From positions 1 through 46,422 of the forward strand of contig NZ_FOHO01000022.1 of assembly GCF_900111675.1 (NCBI RefSeq): a DNA stretch of 46,422 nucleotides, written 5' to 3'. This stretch comes from Paracoccus homiensis. Its GTDB lineage: Bacteria; Pseudomonadota; Alphaproteobacteria; Rhodobacterales; Rhodobacteraceae. The notes beneath the pieces are model-generated. The model did no database searches. It had not been told where the DNA came from and was given only the letters and a program-made list of their open reading frames with translations. A program made the position numbers and the translations under genes. Shown in pieces: positions 16,114 through 25,218 of this stretch. Positions within the stretch are counted from its first letter, which is position 1. The number at the start of each line of letters is the position of its first letter.

Positions 16114-17323
16114 CGCCTTTCTGGGGATGTCGGATCGTCTGCGCATCCTGCGTCAAAGCCGTTTCGGCGCCTTCGCCCCGGTCCTGTTCGCGCTTGCCGC
16201 GATCTGGGGATATTTTGGTCTGGCCCTGCCTTTGTGGGACTATCTGACCACGCCCGAGGCCCAGAACCTGCGGCTGATCTTTCTCAGCCCGCGCAACATC
16301 TACAACCTGTTCATGCAATCGGCGGTGATCGCGACGCTGGCGGTGGGGATCACCGTCGTCCTGCTGCTGGGTGATATCGACCTGTCCGCTGCGGCGACGG
16401 CGGGGGTCTGTGCGGCGCTATTGGGCGTGCTGGTCCTGGCCGGGCTGCCGGGTTGGGCGGCCTGCGTGATCGTCATCGCGGTCGGGGCCGTGATGGGGGC
16501 GGCGCAGGGCATGCTGATCGCATATGTCGGCATCCCGTCATTTGTCGTCACGCTTGCGGGGCTTCTGGGCTTTCAGGGGCTGATGCAGAAGATCCTGCCG
16601 ACCGGCAACCTGAATATCGACGATCCGTTCCTGCGCGGAATCTCGCGGATTCTTGTGCCCGACATGCTGGGGCTGGCGATTGCCGCGCTGATCGTCGCGG
16701 GGATGATCGCGCTGTCGCTGCGGCGACAGCATCGGCGGCGCGAGGCCGGTCTGGAACAGGACAGCCCGATTGCCGTCTGGGGGCAGATCGCGATGGTCGC
16801 GACCCTGCTGTTCGGCGCGGTGCTGACGCTGAACGCCTATCGCTCGGTTCCACTGCTGATCCTGTTGCTTGTGGCGATCACGGCGGCACTTGGCTGGGTG
16901 ACGACATCGACGCCCTTTGGTCGTTCGATCTTCGCGGTGGGCGGAAATGCCGAAAGCGCGCGGCGCGTCGGCATGAATGTGCGCCGCATCCGCGTCGCGG
17001 CCTTCGCCATCGTCGGCATCATGGCGGCGGTCGGCGGCATCTTCGGTGCCTCGCGCTATGGCTCGGTGTCCTACACGGCCTTTGCGGGCGGTTCGCTGCT
17101 GCTGGAAAGCATCGGCGCGGCGGTCATCGGGGGAACCTCGCTGTTTGGCGGGCGCGGATCGGTCTGGAACGCGATCCTCGGGGCGCTTGTCATCGGCTCG
17201 CTTGGAAACGGACTGGACCTGTCGGGCGCAAGCGCGGCGGACAAGCTGATGTTTTCGGGGGCGATCCTGCTGCTGGCCGTGGCGCTGGATGCCGTTTCGC
17301 GTCCTGCGGGCCAAGGCAGATAG
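16103..17323 (+). CDS. Sugar ABC transporter permease (XylH-like)
   Basis: A 406-residue CUT2-family permease with about ten to twelve hydrophobic segments. Family blocks include VLLLGDIDLSAAATAGVCAALLG, AYVGIPSFVVTLAGLLGFQGLM and GGTSLFGGRGSVWNAILGALVIGSLGNGLDL. A GTG start is chosen because AAGGAGGTG lies just upstream inside the ATPase gene; no ATG fits. The length, with a long internal loop around residues 200-225 (RRQHRRREAGLEQD), is as in XylH rather than the shorter RbsC. Confidence 0.9.
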   Translation: MQDSAFLGMSDRLRILRQSRFGAFAPVLFALAAIWGYFGLALPLWDYLTTPEAQNLRLIFLSPRNIYNLFMQSAVIATLAVGITVVLLLGDIDLSAAATAGVCAALLGVLVLAGLPGWAACVIVIAVGAVMGAAQGMLIAYVGIPSFVVTLAGLLGFQGLMQKILPTGNLNIDDPFLRGISRILVPDMLGLAIAALIVAGMIALSLRRQHRRREAGLEQDSPIAVWGQIAMVATLLFGAVLTLNAYRSVPLLILLLVAITAALGWVTTSTPFGRSIFAVGGNAESARRVGMNVRRIRVAAFAIVGIMAAVGGIFGASRYGSVSYTAFAGGSLLLESIGAAVIGGTSLFGGRGSVWNAILGALVIGSLGNGLDLSGASAADKLMFSGAILLLAVALDAVSRPAGQGR

Positions 17324-17332
17324 GGGGCAGGG

Positions 17333-17785
17333 ATGAACGACATGCTGAACCTTGTGCTGAACTGCCTTATCCCCGCCCAACCGTCACGGTCGGTCCCGGG
17401 TGGCGGCGAGGTGGGCGTCGAGGAATTCCTAGGCAACGCTTCGGCCTTCGACCCCGATCCGCAACAGGTCGTCGCCACGATCATGACGGCAGTGGCGCAG
17501 CTGGCCCCGGAATTCGCCGGTCTTTCCGACACCCGGCGCGAACAGGCCCTGGCCTGGGTCGAGACCGAGATGCCCGACATCTTCGCGCGGTTTCTGCGGC
17601 TGGTTTATATCGGCTATTACGGCCAGCCCGCGCTCAGGCCCTTGTTCGGGGTGGGGGCCCATCCGGTCCATCCGGGGGGCTATGCCGTGCAGCCGGAAGA
17701 TGCCGCGACCATCGACAGTCTGACCGCGCCGGTGCGTCGGCGCGGCAGGATCTATCGCGACCACGGAGGTGACCATGACGAATGA
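17333..17785 (+). CDS. Small partner subunit of GMC dehydrogenase (gluconate 2-dehydrogenase subunit 3-like)
   Basis: A 150-residue soluble protein, best explained as the small subunit that accompanies membrane GMC flavin dehydrogenases. It is mostly helical, with a Pro/Gly-rich loop at residues 14-26 and LRLVYIGYYGQPALRPLFGVG near 90-110. Unlike many subunit-3 proteins it has no Tat or Sec signal. It begins nine bases after the permease and overlaps the GMC gene by 11 nt, so the two are translated together. Assignment rests on context more than on motifs. Confidence 0.6.
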   Translation: MNDMLNLVLNCLIPAQPSRSVPGGGEVGVEEFLGNASAFDPDPQQVVATIMTAVAQLAPEFAGLSDTRREQALAWVETEMPDIFARFLRLVYIGYYGQPALRPLFGVGAHPVHPGGYAVQPEDAATIDSLTAPVRRRGRIYRDHGGDHDE

Positions 17786-19397
17786 ACCGGTTGACGTCCT
17801 GATCATCGGCGCGGGCGCCTCGGGTGCCGCGATCGCATGGTCGCTGCTGGAAACGCGCATGCGGATCCTGTGTCTGGAACAGGGCGACCACCTGCCGGAT
17901 GATGCCTTTGCCAGCCGCCGCGCGGATTACGAACTGGCCCGCTATTCCGATTTTTCCTGCGATCCGAATGTGCGCCGGCAACCGCAGGACTATCCGATCA
18001 ATGTCGAGGACAGCTGCATCGCGCCGGTGAACTGGAACGGCGTGGGCGGTTCGACAATCAATTTCCTGGGCCACTGGCCGCGCATGAAACCATCGGATTT
18101 CCGCGCCCGCAGTCTGGACGGCGTCGCCGAGGACTGGCCGATCGACTATGCCACGCTGGAGCCTTTCTTTCAGGTGAACGACCGCAACACGGGCGTTTCG
18201 GGACTGGGCGGCAACCCGGCCTATCCCGATTACGAACCCGAATTGCCCCCCATCCCGATGGGACGGCTTGGCCGGCGTCTTGCGCAGGGGTTCAATGAAC
18301 TGGGCTGGCATTGGTGGCCCTCGGATGTGGCGATCCTCAGCCGCGATCACGATGGGCGGCAGAAATGCGTCAATGCCGGCACCTGTGATCTGGGCTGTGC
18401 GGCCGGCGCGAAGGGCGGAACCAATTTCACCTATTGGCCGATGCTGGAACGCGCCGGGGTCGAGCTGCGGACAAGATCGCGCGTGCGCGAGATCCTGGTC
18501 GATCCGGCCACGGGTCTTGCCACCGGCGTGCTGTATCACGGCGCCGACGGGCAGCTGCACCGGCAGCAGGCCGAGATGGTCATTCTGGCCTGCAACGGCA
18601 TCGGCACACCGCGCCTGCTGCTGAATTCGACCTCGGCCGAGTTTCCCGACGGGCTGGCAAACCGGTCGGGTCAGGTCGGGCGCAACCTGATGTTTCATCC
18701 GCTGACCGGCGTGTCGGGCGTCTTTGACGAACCGATGCACGGCCATGAAGGCCCGATGGCCTGTTCCATCCTCAGCCAGGAATTCTATGAAAGCGATCCG
18801 TCGCGCGGCTTCCTGCGGGGTTACGGGCTGCATTCCGGACGATCGACGACGCCGATGACCTTCGCGCTTGGCGGCTATGGCATCGACAAGCCGATCCCCT
18901 GGGGGGCCGCGCACAGGCGGATGATGGACGAGGTCTATCCCAATATCGCCAGCCTGACCGTGGTGGCCGAGGACCTGCCCGAGGAACAGAACCGCGTCAC
19001 CCTGGACCCCGACCTGACGGATGGCGACGGCATTCCCGCCCCGCGCGTGCATTACCGTCTGGGCGAGAATACGCGCGCGATGCTGAAACATGGCGAGGCC
19101 CGCGCCGCCGAATTGCTGACCGCCGCCGGGGCGGCGCGCATCCTGTCCAAGGGCGACGGCGATGGCGTCTGGTGGCGCGCGGGCTGGCATCAGCTGGGGA
19201 CCTGCCGCATGGGCGTGGATCCGCAACGCTCGGTCGTCAACGAATGGGGACGCAGCCACGATGTGAAGAACCTGTTCATCGTCGACGGCTCGATCTTCGT
19301 CACGGCAGGCGCGGTCAATCCGACATCAACCATCCAGGCGCTGGCGCTGTATGTCGGCGACCGGATCAAGGCGAATATCGCCACTCTCTTCGACTGA
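17775..19397 (+). CDS. GMC-family FAD-dependent sugar/alcohol dehydrogenase
   Basis: A 540-residue flavoprotein. The FAD-binding motif is VLIIGAGASGAAIAWSLLE at residues 8-26; AVNWNGVGGSTINFLG and GCAAGAKGGTNFTYWPML follow. The catalytic His block is WHQLGTCRMG and the partner Asn is in GAVNPTSTIQALAL. This is the large-subunit type of gluconate 2-, 2-ketogluconate and sorbitol dehydrogenases, which pass electrons to cytochrome or quinone. No signal peptide is visible on it or on its small partner, which is odd for a system that usually works in the periplasm. ATG 17775 is preceded by GGAGGTGACC. With the aldehyde dehydrogenase that follows, it could take an alcohol or sugar through an aldehyde to an acid. 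Confidence 0.88.
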   Translation: MTNEPVDVLIIGAGASGAAIAWSLLETRMRILCLEQGDHLPDDAFASRRADYELARYSDFSCDPNVRRQPQDYPINVEDSCIAPVNWNGVGGSTINFLGHWPRMKPSDFRARSLDGVAEDWPIDYATLEPFFQVNDRNTGVSGLGGNPAYPDYEPELPPIPMGRLGRRLAQGFNELGWHWWPSDVAILSRDHDGRQKCVNAGTCDLGCAAGAKGGTNFTYWPMLERAGVELRTRSRVREILVDPATGLATGVLYHGADGQLHRQQAEMVILACNGIGTPRLLLNSTSAEFPDGLANRSGQVGRNLMFHPLTGVSGVFDEPMHGHEGPMACSILSQEFYESDPSRGFLRGYGLHSGRSTTPMTFALGGYGIDKPIPWGAAHRRMMDEVYPNIASLTVVAEDLPEEQNRVTLDPDLTDGDGIPAPRVHYRLGENTRAMLKHGEARAAELLTAAGAARILSKGDGDGVWWRAGWHQLGTCRMGVDPQRSVVNEWGRSHDVKNLFIVDGSIFVTAGAVNPTSTIQALALYVGDRIKANIATLFD

Positions 19398-19405
19398 GGA
19401 TCACG

Positions 19406-20848
19406 ATGGAATTCCCGACACAGATGTATATGGGCGGCCGGTTGACCGACGGTCAGGCGACGCTGGACGTTCTGAACCCGGCGACCGAAACGCATGTGGC
19501 AACCGTTGCCGCGGCGGGGCCGGACGATGTGCAGGCGGCACTGGAATGCGCGCGCGATGCCTTTCCCGAATGGTCCGGCCTGCCGATCGCCGAACGACAG
19601 CGCTGGATGCTGAGGCTGCGCGACGAAGTGATCGCGAACGAAGAGTATCTGCGCCTGTGCATCCATCACGAGATGGGTAAGTCATGGGCCGCCACGCAAG
19701 AAGATTTCGACAGCCTGCGCAACTCTCTGGGCTATTACGCCGAGGAAATCGCACGGCTGCATGATTACGGGCTGGCCGATCGGGCGGGCACCCACACGCA
19801 CCGCATGGTCCACGAGGCCGCGGGCGTGGCCGTGGCCTTTCTGGCCTGGAACTTTCCGCTGCTGAATCTGGCTTTCAAGATCGGTCCGGCCATGGCTGCG
19901 GGATGCCCCGTCATCATCCGGCCCTCCAACGACACGCCGATTTCGGCCTATGCGGTCGGGCAGCTGTGCCACCGGATCGGCCTGCCCAAGGGCGCGGTCC
20001 AGATCATCGCGACCGCCAGCTATGACGTGGCGGATGCGCTGTCGGCATCGACCATCCCGGCAGTGCTGACGCTGATCGGGTCGACCGCGACCGGCCAGCA
20101 CATCATGCGGACCGGCGCGACCAGCATCAAGAAATACTCGATGGAGCTGGGTGGAAACGCGCCCGCGCTGGTCTTTCCCGATGCCGATCTGGATGTCGCG
20201 GTCGATACGCTGTGCGGCATCAAGTTCAACAATGCCGGGCAGATCTGCGTGTCGCCGAACCGCGTCTTTGTTCATCGCGATGTGCTGGACGACTTCTCGG
20301 CCAAGGCGGCGGCGCGGGCGAAATCGGCCAAGGTCGGTTGGGACCGGGATGCCGATATCACCACCGGCCCGGTCATCAATGCCAAGGCATTTGCCCGCAT
20401 GAAGGCGCTGATCGGGGACGCATGGAACAAGGGTGCGGCACTGCTGGCAGGTGGGGATCGACCCGCCCAGCTTGATCGCGGCTTTTTCATCGCGCCGACG
20501 GTTCTGGGCAATGTGACCGAGGACATGGACGTCTATCGGCAGGAGACCTTCGGGCCGATCATCTCGATCATCCCGTTCGACGACGATACCGACCTGATCG
20601 CCAAGGCCAATGATTGTGAAGAGGGCGGGCTGACGGCCTTTGTCTTCACCCGCGATCTGGCGCTTGCCGAACGTCACGCGGCTGCCCTGCGCTATGGCGA
20701 GATCCAGATCAACGGCGTCAAGTACGACATCGACCTGCCGCATGGCGGTTTCGGGCAGTCGGGCATCGGGCATGACTGCTCGCCCTTGGCGCTGCACGAC
20801 TACCTCGTCCTGAAACGCATCACGCGGGCCAATGGCGCGCATTCCTGA
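19406..20848 (+). CDS. NAD(P)-dependent aldehyde dehydrogenase
   Basis: A 480-residue ALDH-superfamily enzyme oxidising an aldehyde to a carboxylic acid. Catalytic residues are all present: Asn149 (LAWNFPL), Glu247 (ELGGN) and Cys281 (GQICVSPNR). The cofactor-binding KPS block is RPS here (Arg172 in IIRPSND), a conservative change. ATG 19406 lies eight bases after the GMC stop, so it belongs to the same operon. Closest in style to succinate-semialdehyde, lactaldehyde or glycolaldehyde dehydrogenases; the true substrate is probably the GMC enzyme's product. Confidence 0.9.
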   Translation: MEFPTQMYMGGRLTDGQATLDVLNPATETHVATVAAAGPDDVQAALECARDAFPEWSGLPIAERQRWMLRLRDEVIANEEYLRLCIHHEMGKSWAATQEDFDSLRNSLGYYAEEIARLHDYGLADRAGTHTHRMVHEAAGVAVAFLAWNFPLLNLAFKIGPAMAAGCPVIIRPSNDTPISAYAVGQLCHRIGLPKGAVQIIATASYDVADALSASTIPAVLTLIGSTATGQHIMRTGATSIKKYSMELGGNAPALVFPDADLDVAVDTLCGIKFNNAGQICVSPNRVFVHRDVLDDFSAKAAARAKSAKVGWDRDADITTGPVINAKAFARMKALIGDAWNKGAALLAGGDRPAQLDRGFFIAPTVLGNVTEDMDVYRQETFGPIISIIPFDDDTDLIAKANDCEEGGLTAFVFTRDLALAERHAAALRYGEIQINGVKYDIDLPHGGFGQSGIGHDCSPLALHDYLVLKRITRANGAHS

Positions 20849-20860
20849 GGACATGACCCC

Positions 20861-22030
20861 ATGAAGATCACCCACGTCATCAGCCATGTGCTGCAATATG
20901 ACCTGCCGTCCGAGCTGGGCTATTCCCAGCAATATTACCACAAGCGCACCGCCCATCTGGTCGAAATCCGCACCGATGAGGGCGTGACCGGATGGGGCGA
21001 ATGCTTCGGTCCCGGCAATGTGGCCGTCGCGAACAAGGGCATCGTCGAAAAGGTCATCCAGCCGATGATCCTTGGCGATGATCCGATGGATCGCGACGTG
21101 ATCTGGCACAAGGTCTATAACCTGCTGCGCGATCACGGGCAGAAGGGGATGCCGATGCAATCCCTGTCCGGCGTCGATATCGCGCTGTGGGACATCGCGG
21201 GGCAGGTGGCGGGCCTGCCGATCCACATGCTGATCGGCGGGGCGCATCGCGACAGGGTGCCTGCCTATGGCTATGGCATGATGCTGAAGCGCGAAAGCCT
21301 GAACGATCATGTCGCCCGCTTCCGCGACGAGGCTGCCGCCATTCGGGACATGGGGTTCGCCGCGACCAAGATGAAGCTGGGCCTTGGTCCGCGCGATGAC
21401 GTCAAACTGGCGCAGGCCGTGCGCGACGGCGTGGGCGAGGGCTTTCGCTTCATGGCGGACGCCAATCACTGTTACACGACCGCCGATGCCTTCTATGTCG
21501 GACGCGCGCTTGAGGAACTGGACGCCTATTGGTTCGAAGAGCCGGTCGCGCCCGAGGATCTGGACGGCTATCGCGAATTGCGCGCCGGGCTGCGGGTCAA
21601 CATCTCGGGCGGCGAGGCCGAATTCAATCGGTGGGGCTGGCGTCAGATCCTGGAGAACCGCGGTTTGGACATCGCCCAGCCCGAGGTCTGCGCCATCGGC
21701 GGCATCAGCGAATACCTGCGCGTCCTTGCGTTGTGCCATGCGCATTTCACGCCGGTCGTGAACCATGTCTGGGGGTCCGCCGTGGCGGTCACCACGAACC
21801 TGCATCTGCTGGCCGCGATGCCCGCGCTTCCCGGCGGCCTGTTCCCGTGGGAGCCGATGCTGGAATTCGACACCACCGACAACAAGTTCCGCGACGATTT
21901 GCTGATCGAACCGCTGGATATTCAGGGGCAGGTCAAGGCATCGGGCGGCTATGTCGCGATCCCCGACAAGCCGGGACTGGGAATCCAGCCGGATCGCGAC
22001 TTCATCAAGCGTTACGAACTGGATCTGTAG
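20861..22030 (+). CDS. Mandelate-racemase-subgroup enolase enzyme, galactarolactone cycloisomerase-like
   Basis: A 389-residue enolase-superfamily protein. The acid/base motif is Lys170-x-Lys172 (ATKMKLG), metal ligands Asp200, Glu226 and Glu252, and His302 (NHVWGSAVAV) lies exactly 50 after Glu252, the mandelate-racemase pattern. The HVWG block, GWGECFGP near the N-terminus, LSGVDIALWDI and the closing PDKPGLGI strongly recall Agrobacterium galactarolactone cycloisomerase (Gci). It could therefore open a sugar-acid lactone or dehydrate an aldonate or aldarate. It ends the operon and is convergent with the LysR gene. Confidence 0.85.
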   Translation: MKITHVISHVLQYDLPSELGYSQQYYHKRTAHLVEIRTDEGVTGWGECFGPGNVAVANKGIVEKVIQPMILGDDPMDRDVIWHKVYNLLRDHGQKGMPMQSLSGVDIALWDIAGQVAGLPIHMLIGGAHRDRVPAYGYGMMLKRESLNDHVARFRDEAAAIRDMGFAATKMKLGLGPRDDVKLAQAVRDGVGEGFRFMADANHCYTTADAFYVGRALEELDAYWFEEPVAPEDLDGYRELRAGLRVNISGGEAEFNRWGWRQILENRGLDIAQPEVCAIGGISEYLRVLALCHAHFTPVVNHVWGSAVAVTTNLHLLAAMPALPGGLFPWEPMLEFDTTDNKFRDDLLIEPLDIQGQVKASGGYVAIPDKPGLGIQPDRDFIKRYELDL

Positions 22031-22033
22031 GGT

Positions 22034-22960
22034 CTAGATCGCGGATCGGCAGGGCCAGCGACCAAGGGCGATTTCCGCGCTGACGCATGTCAGGATGGTT
22101 TCGCGCATATAGGCCATGGCCCGCGATACCGGCGCGTCGTTGCGCAGGCACAGATGCATGGTTCTGGTGATCGTGCGATCCGCGATGGGCCGGCCCACCA
22201 CGCCCGGCGCATAGGCGCCATAGTGAAGGTTGGCCTGCGTGCCCAGACCAAGACCCAGACCGGAATTCACATACATGACGGCGGCGGTGACGTTCTGGGA
22301 AAACATGCTGGCATGGTGTTCCAGACGCTTCTGCACATCGACATCATCCGCCATCGGCCGACCGCGCGGGCCGCGCCTTGGCAGAACGAAGCGGCGCGAC
22401 AGAAACTCATCCAGCGTGATCGGCTTTCCGGCCTCGCCGATGATATCGTGGCGGCCGATGCAGATCATGTCCTCTTCCAGAAGCGGTTGCAGTGACAGGC
22501 GGCTGTCCCTTGGCGGGTTGAACGCGACGGCAAGATCGGTATCCGCCGCCAGCAGCGCATCGATGGTCGCGCCCGATACGCTTTCGGCCATTTCCAGTTG
22601 CAGATCGGGATGTTCCTCGGCGACCCGCCGCATCAGCGCAACGCCGAAGGCGGTGACTGCCGAAAACGCCAGCCCCAGGACGATGCGCCCCGAAAGATGA
22701 TCCGCCGTGTCGCGCATATCGCTTTCGGCGCTGTCGATCGCACGCAGGATCGACACGGCGTGAAGGTGAAATTTCTGCCCGGCCGCTGTTGGCACGACGC
22801 CCCGGCGCGACCTTTCGAACAACGCCATCCCCAGCCGGTGTTCCAGATTGGCCAGGTGATGGGCCACCACCGAAGGCGCGCAGCGTTCGATATCGCTGGC
22901 GCCGGTGATGCTGCCGGTGTCGTAAAGGGCGTTGAAGATGCGAAGCTGACGCGGATCCAT
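22034..22960 (-). CDS. LysR-family transcriptional regulator
   Basis: A 308-residue regulator. The N-terminal winged helix-turn-helix (LRIFNALYDTGSITGASDIERCAPSVVAHHLANLEHRLGMALFERS, residues 5-50) is followed by an effector-binding domain from about 90. It is divergent from the CoA-transferase/lyase/TRAP operon at 23057 and almost certainly controls it. A 23-bp palindrome begins four bases before its start codon. Its effector would be the acid taken up by the TRAP system. Confidence 0.92.
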   Translation of the reverse strand: MDPRQLRIFNALYDTGSITGASDIERCAPSVVAHHLANLEHRLGMALFERSRRGVVPTAAGQKFHLHAVSILRAIDSAESDMRDTADHLSGRIVLGLAFSAVTAFGVALMRRVAEEHPDLQLEMAESVSGATIDALLAADTDLAVAFNPPRDSRLSLQPLLEEDMICIGRHDIIGEAGKPITLDEFLSRRFVLPRRGPRGRPMADDVDVQKRLEHHASMFSQNVTAAVMYVNSGLGLGLGTQANLHYGAYAPGVVGRPIADRTITRTMHLCLRNDAPVSRAMAYMRETILTCVSAEIALGRWPCRSAI

Positions 22961-22963
22961 CCG

Positions 22964-23005
22964 TGATCTCTAATTTATAGAGATCATCCCATCAATCGTT
23001 ATAAT
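22964..23005. promoter_or_regulatory. LysR operator (23-bp palindrome) and promoter of the CoA-transferase operon
   Basis: Arms TGATCTCTA (22964-22972) and TAGAGATCA (22978-22986) are perfect over 9 bp around ATTTA. A consensus -10 TATAAT sits at 23000-23005 on the + strand, so the palindrome covers the -35 position; there is no good -35 hexamer, as expected for an activator-dependent promoter. The site also abuts the lysR start codon, so the same binding could repress lysR. ATCGTTA occurs twice nearby (22994 and 23008). Confidence 0.65.
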
Positions 23006-23056
23006 TTATCGTTAAACGAAAGCCTCATATGGTCGTCCCCAACGGAGGAGACGAGC

Positions 23057-24238
23057 ATGACAGAAAAATTCCAGCCCCTTGCCGGTATCCGGGTGGTCGA
23101 GATGAGCCACATGATCATGGGCCCCTCATGCGGCATGTTTCTGGGCTATCTGGGTGCCGAGGTGATCAAGGTCGAGCCCCCGCGCGGCGACAAGACCCGC
23201 CACCTGACCGGAATGGGCAAGCCGATGTTTCCGCTGTTCAATCGCGGCAAGCGTTCGGTCACCATCGATGTGCGCACCGAGGCGGGCCGCGCCGCGCTGG
23301 AACGGTTGCTGGCCACCGCGGATGTCTTTGTCGAGAATTTCCGCGACTCGGCGCTGGTGAAGGCGGGCGTCGATGCCGAAACGCTGCGGGCCAAGTTTCC
23401 ACGGCTGATCTTCGCGGCCTGCAAGGGCTTTCTGTCGGGCCCCTATCAGGATCGCACCGCGCTGGACGAGGTGGTCCAGATGATGAGCGGGCTGGCCTAC
23501 ATGACCGGCCCGACCGGTCGCCCGCTGCGCGTGGGATCGTCGGCCAATGACATCATGGGCGGACTGTTCGCCGCATTTTCCGTCGTCGCGGCGCTTCTTG
23601 AACGGCGCGAAGCCGGACATGGCCGCGAGATCCGCGTGGGTCTGTTTGAAAACTGCCTGCTTCTTGTGGCGCAGCACATGGTTCAGTTCGAGCTTGAGGG
23701 ACGCAATCCGCCACCGATGCCCGAACGCGAATTTTCCTGGCCGGTCTATGACATCTTCGAGGATCGCGACGGGCGGCAGATCTTCGTGGGTGCCGTCACC
23801 GAAGGTCAGTGGGCGACGATCTGCCGCCTGCTGGGCCTTGATCGGCTGCTGGACGATCCGGCCCTGCAGACCCGCATGGCACAGATCGAGGCGCGCGCCT
23901 GGACCATTCCGCTGGTCGCCGAAAAGATCGCCGCGCGTCGCTTTGATGATCTGGCCCCCGAATTCGAAGCCGCCGGCCTGCCGTTCTCTCCGGTCGCGAA
24001 ACCATCGGATATGTATGAAGATGCCCATGTCATGCGGCCCGGCGGCCTGGCCAGTTCGGGCTATGGCGACATGACGTTCCGGGCGCCCGGCCTGCCGTTC
24101 GAGATCGACGGCGCGATGATCGCGGGTGGCGGGGATGTGCCCGCGATCGGTCAGGACAATGCGCGGATCCTTGGCGAGCTTGGCTTTGACGCCGATGAAA
24201 TCCTGACCTTGTCGGGCGCAAGATCAGAGGCCGCGTGA
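23057..24238 (+). CDS. CaiB/BaiF family (class III) CoA-transferase
   Basis: A 393-residue formyl-CoA-transferase-type enzyme that moves CoA from a donor such as succinyl-CoA to a carboxylic acid. The N-terminus (LAGIRVVEMSHMIMGPSCGMFLGYLGAEVIKVEPP) is diagnostic, and Asp165 in GSSANDIMGG sits where the catalytic Asp (169 in FRC) is expected. AACGGAGGAG precedes the ATG. Its stop overlaps the start of an HMG-CoA-lyase-like gene (TGATG), so the pair probably activates an acid and then cleaves the CoA ester, as with succinate-hydroxymethylglutarate CoA-transferase plus HMG-CoA lyase. Confidence 0.92.
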   Translation: MTEKFQPLAGIRVVEMSHMIMGPSCGMFLGYLGAEVIKVEPPRGDKTRHLTGMGKPMFPLFNRGKRSVTIDVRTEAGRAALERLLATADVFVENFRDSALVKAGVDAETLRAKFPRLIFAACKGFLSGPYQDRTALDEVVQMMSGLAYMTGPTGRPLRVGSSANDIMGGLFAAFSVVAALLERREAGHGREIRVGLFENCLLLVAQHMVQFELEGRNPPPMPEREFSWPVYDIFEDRDGRQIFVGAVTEGQWATICRLLGLDRLLDDPALQTRMAQIEARAWTIPLVAEKIAARRFDDLAPEFEAAGLPFSPVAKPSDMYEDAHVMRPGGLASSGYGDMTFRAPGLPFEIDGAMIAGGGDVPAIGQDNARILGELGFDADEILTLSGARSEAA

Positions 24239-25179
24239 TGAAGGTTCGCCAGATCTATCCCGAAAACCGCGTTGTCCTGCGCGAGGTCGGCTTGCGCGAT
24301 GGTTTGCAACTGACGAAGGGCTTTCCCGATACCGCGCAAAAGCTGGCATGGTTGCGGGCCGAACAGGCCGCCGGGGTGCGGCATTTCGAGCTGGGCTCTT
24401 TCCTGTCACAGAAACATTTCCCGCAATTCGCGGATCTGCGCGATCTGATCGCGGCGGTTGCCCCGGTGCCGGGCTGCCATTCCTCGGCGTTGACGCTGAA
24501 TGAACGCGGTGTTGCCGACGCCCTGCACACCAATGTCGACGAGATCGTGTTCGTGATGTCGGCCACGGAAAGCCACAGTCAGGCGAATACCAGACGCAGC
24601 CGCGCCGAAGCGGTGCAGATGCTGACGCGCATCAATGCGCAGCGCCGCGAACGCGAAGATCCGCCCGTGTTGATGGCCGGGATCGCGATGGCTTTCGGAT
24701 GCTCGCTGGAAGGGCAGGTCGATCCCGATGCCGTTCTGCGGCTGGCCGAGGATTGCGCGCGGGCCGGCGCCGATGTGATCGCGCTGGCCGATACGGTCGG
24801 CTTCGGCGGGCCACGTCAGGTGGCGGCGCTGGCCGATGCGATCAATGCCGCGCTGGGTGCTGATATGCCCGTCGCCATGCATTTTCACGATACCCGCGGG
24901 CTGGCGCTGGCGAATTGCGCGGCGGCGCTGGATCACGGGATCAGGGTTCTGGACGGCAGCCTTGCGGGGTTGGGCGGTTGCCCCTTCGCGCCCGGCGCCA
25001 CCGGCAACGCGGTGTTCGAGGATATGGCCTTTCTGTGCGACAGCATGGGGTTCGACACCGGAATCGATGTCGCCGCGCTAAAACCGGCACGGGCCATTCT
25101 GGAAAGCGCCTTGCCGCACGAGGAACTGCACGGTGCCCTGGCCCGTGCCGGCCTGCCGAACGTGTCAGAGCCCGCGTAA
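24238..25179 (+). CDS. Hydroxymethylglutaryl-CoA lyase-family enzyme
   Basis: A 313-residue DRE-TIM aldolase that splits a 3-hydroxy-3-methylacyl-CoA. It has REVGLRDGLQ (Arg20, Asp21), metal-binding HFHDTRG and the HMGL active-site loop DGSLAGLGGCPFAPGATGN with the catalytic Cys. HMG-CoA would give acetyl-CoA and acetoacetate; (S)-citramalyl-CoA would give acetyl-CoA and pyruvate. The start ATG 24238 overlaps the CoA-transferase stop. A TRAP transporter follows, so the acid is imported rather than made from leucine. Confidence 0.9.
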   Translation: MKVRQIYPENRVVLREVGLRDGLQLTKGFPDTAQKLAWLRAEQAAGVRHFELGSFLSQKHFPQFADLRDLIAAVAPVPGCHSSALTLNERGVADALHTNVDEIVFVMSATESHSQANTRRSRAEAVQMLTRINAQRREREDPPVLMAGIAMAFGCSLEGQVDPDAVLRLAEDCARAGADVIALADTVGFGGPRQVAALADAINAALGADMPVAMHFHDTRGLALANCAAALDHGIRVLDGSLAGLGGCPFAPGATGNAVFEDMAFLCDSMGFDTGIDVAALKPARAILESALPHEELHGALARAGLPNVSEPA

Positions 25180-25218
25180 GATCAAGAAAAACCACGGTCA
25201 TTTCGAGGAGGAGAGAAC

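Noticed and set aside
19682..21805. 707-codon open frame on the minus strand
   Set aside because: Antisense to the aldehyde dehydrogenase and enolase-superfamily genes, which show all catalytic residues; the antisense product is rich in Arg, His and Asp with no fold pattern.
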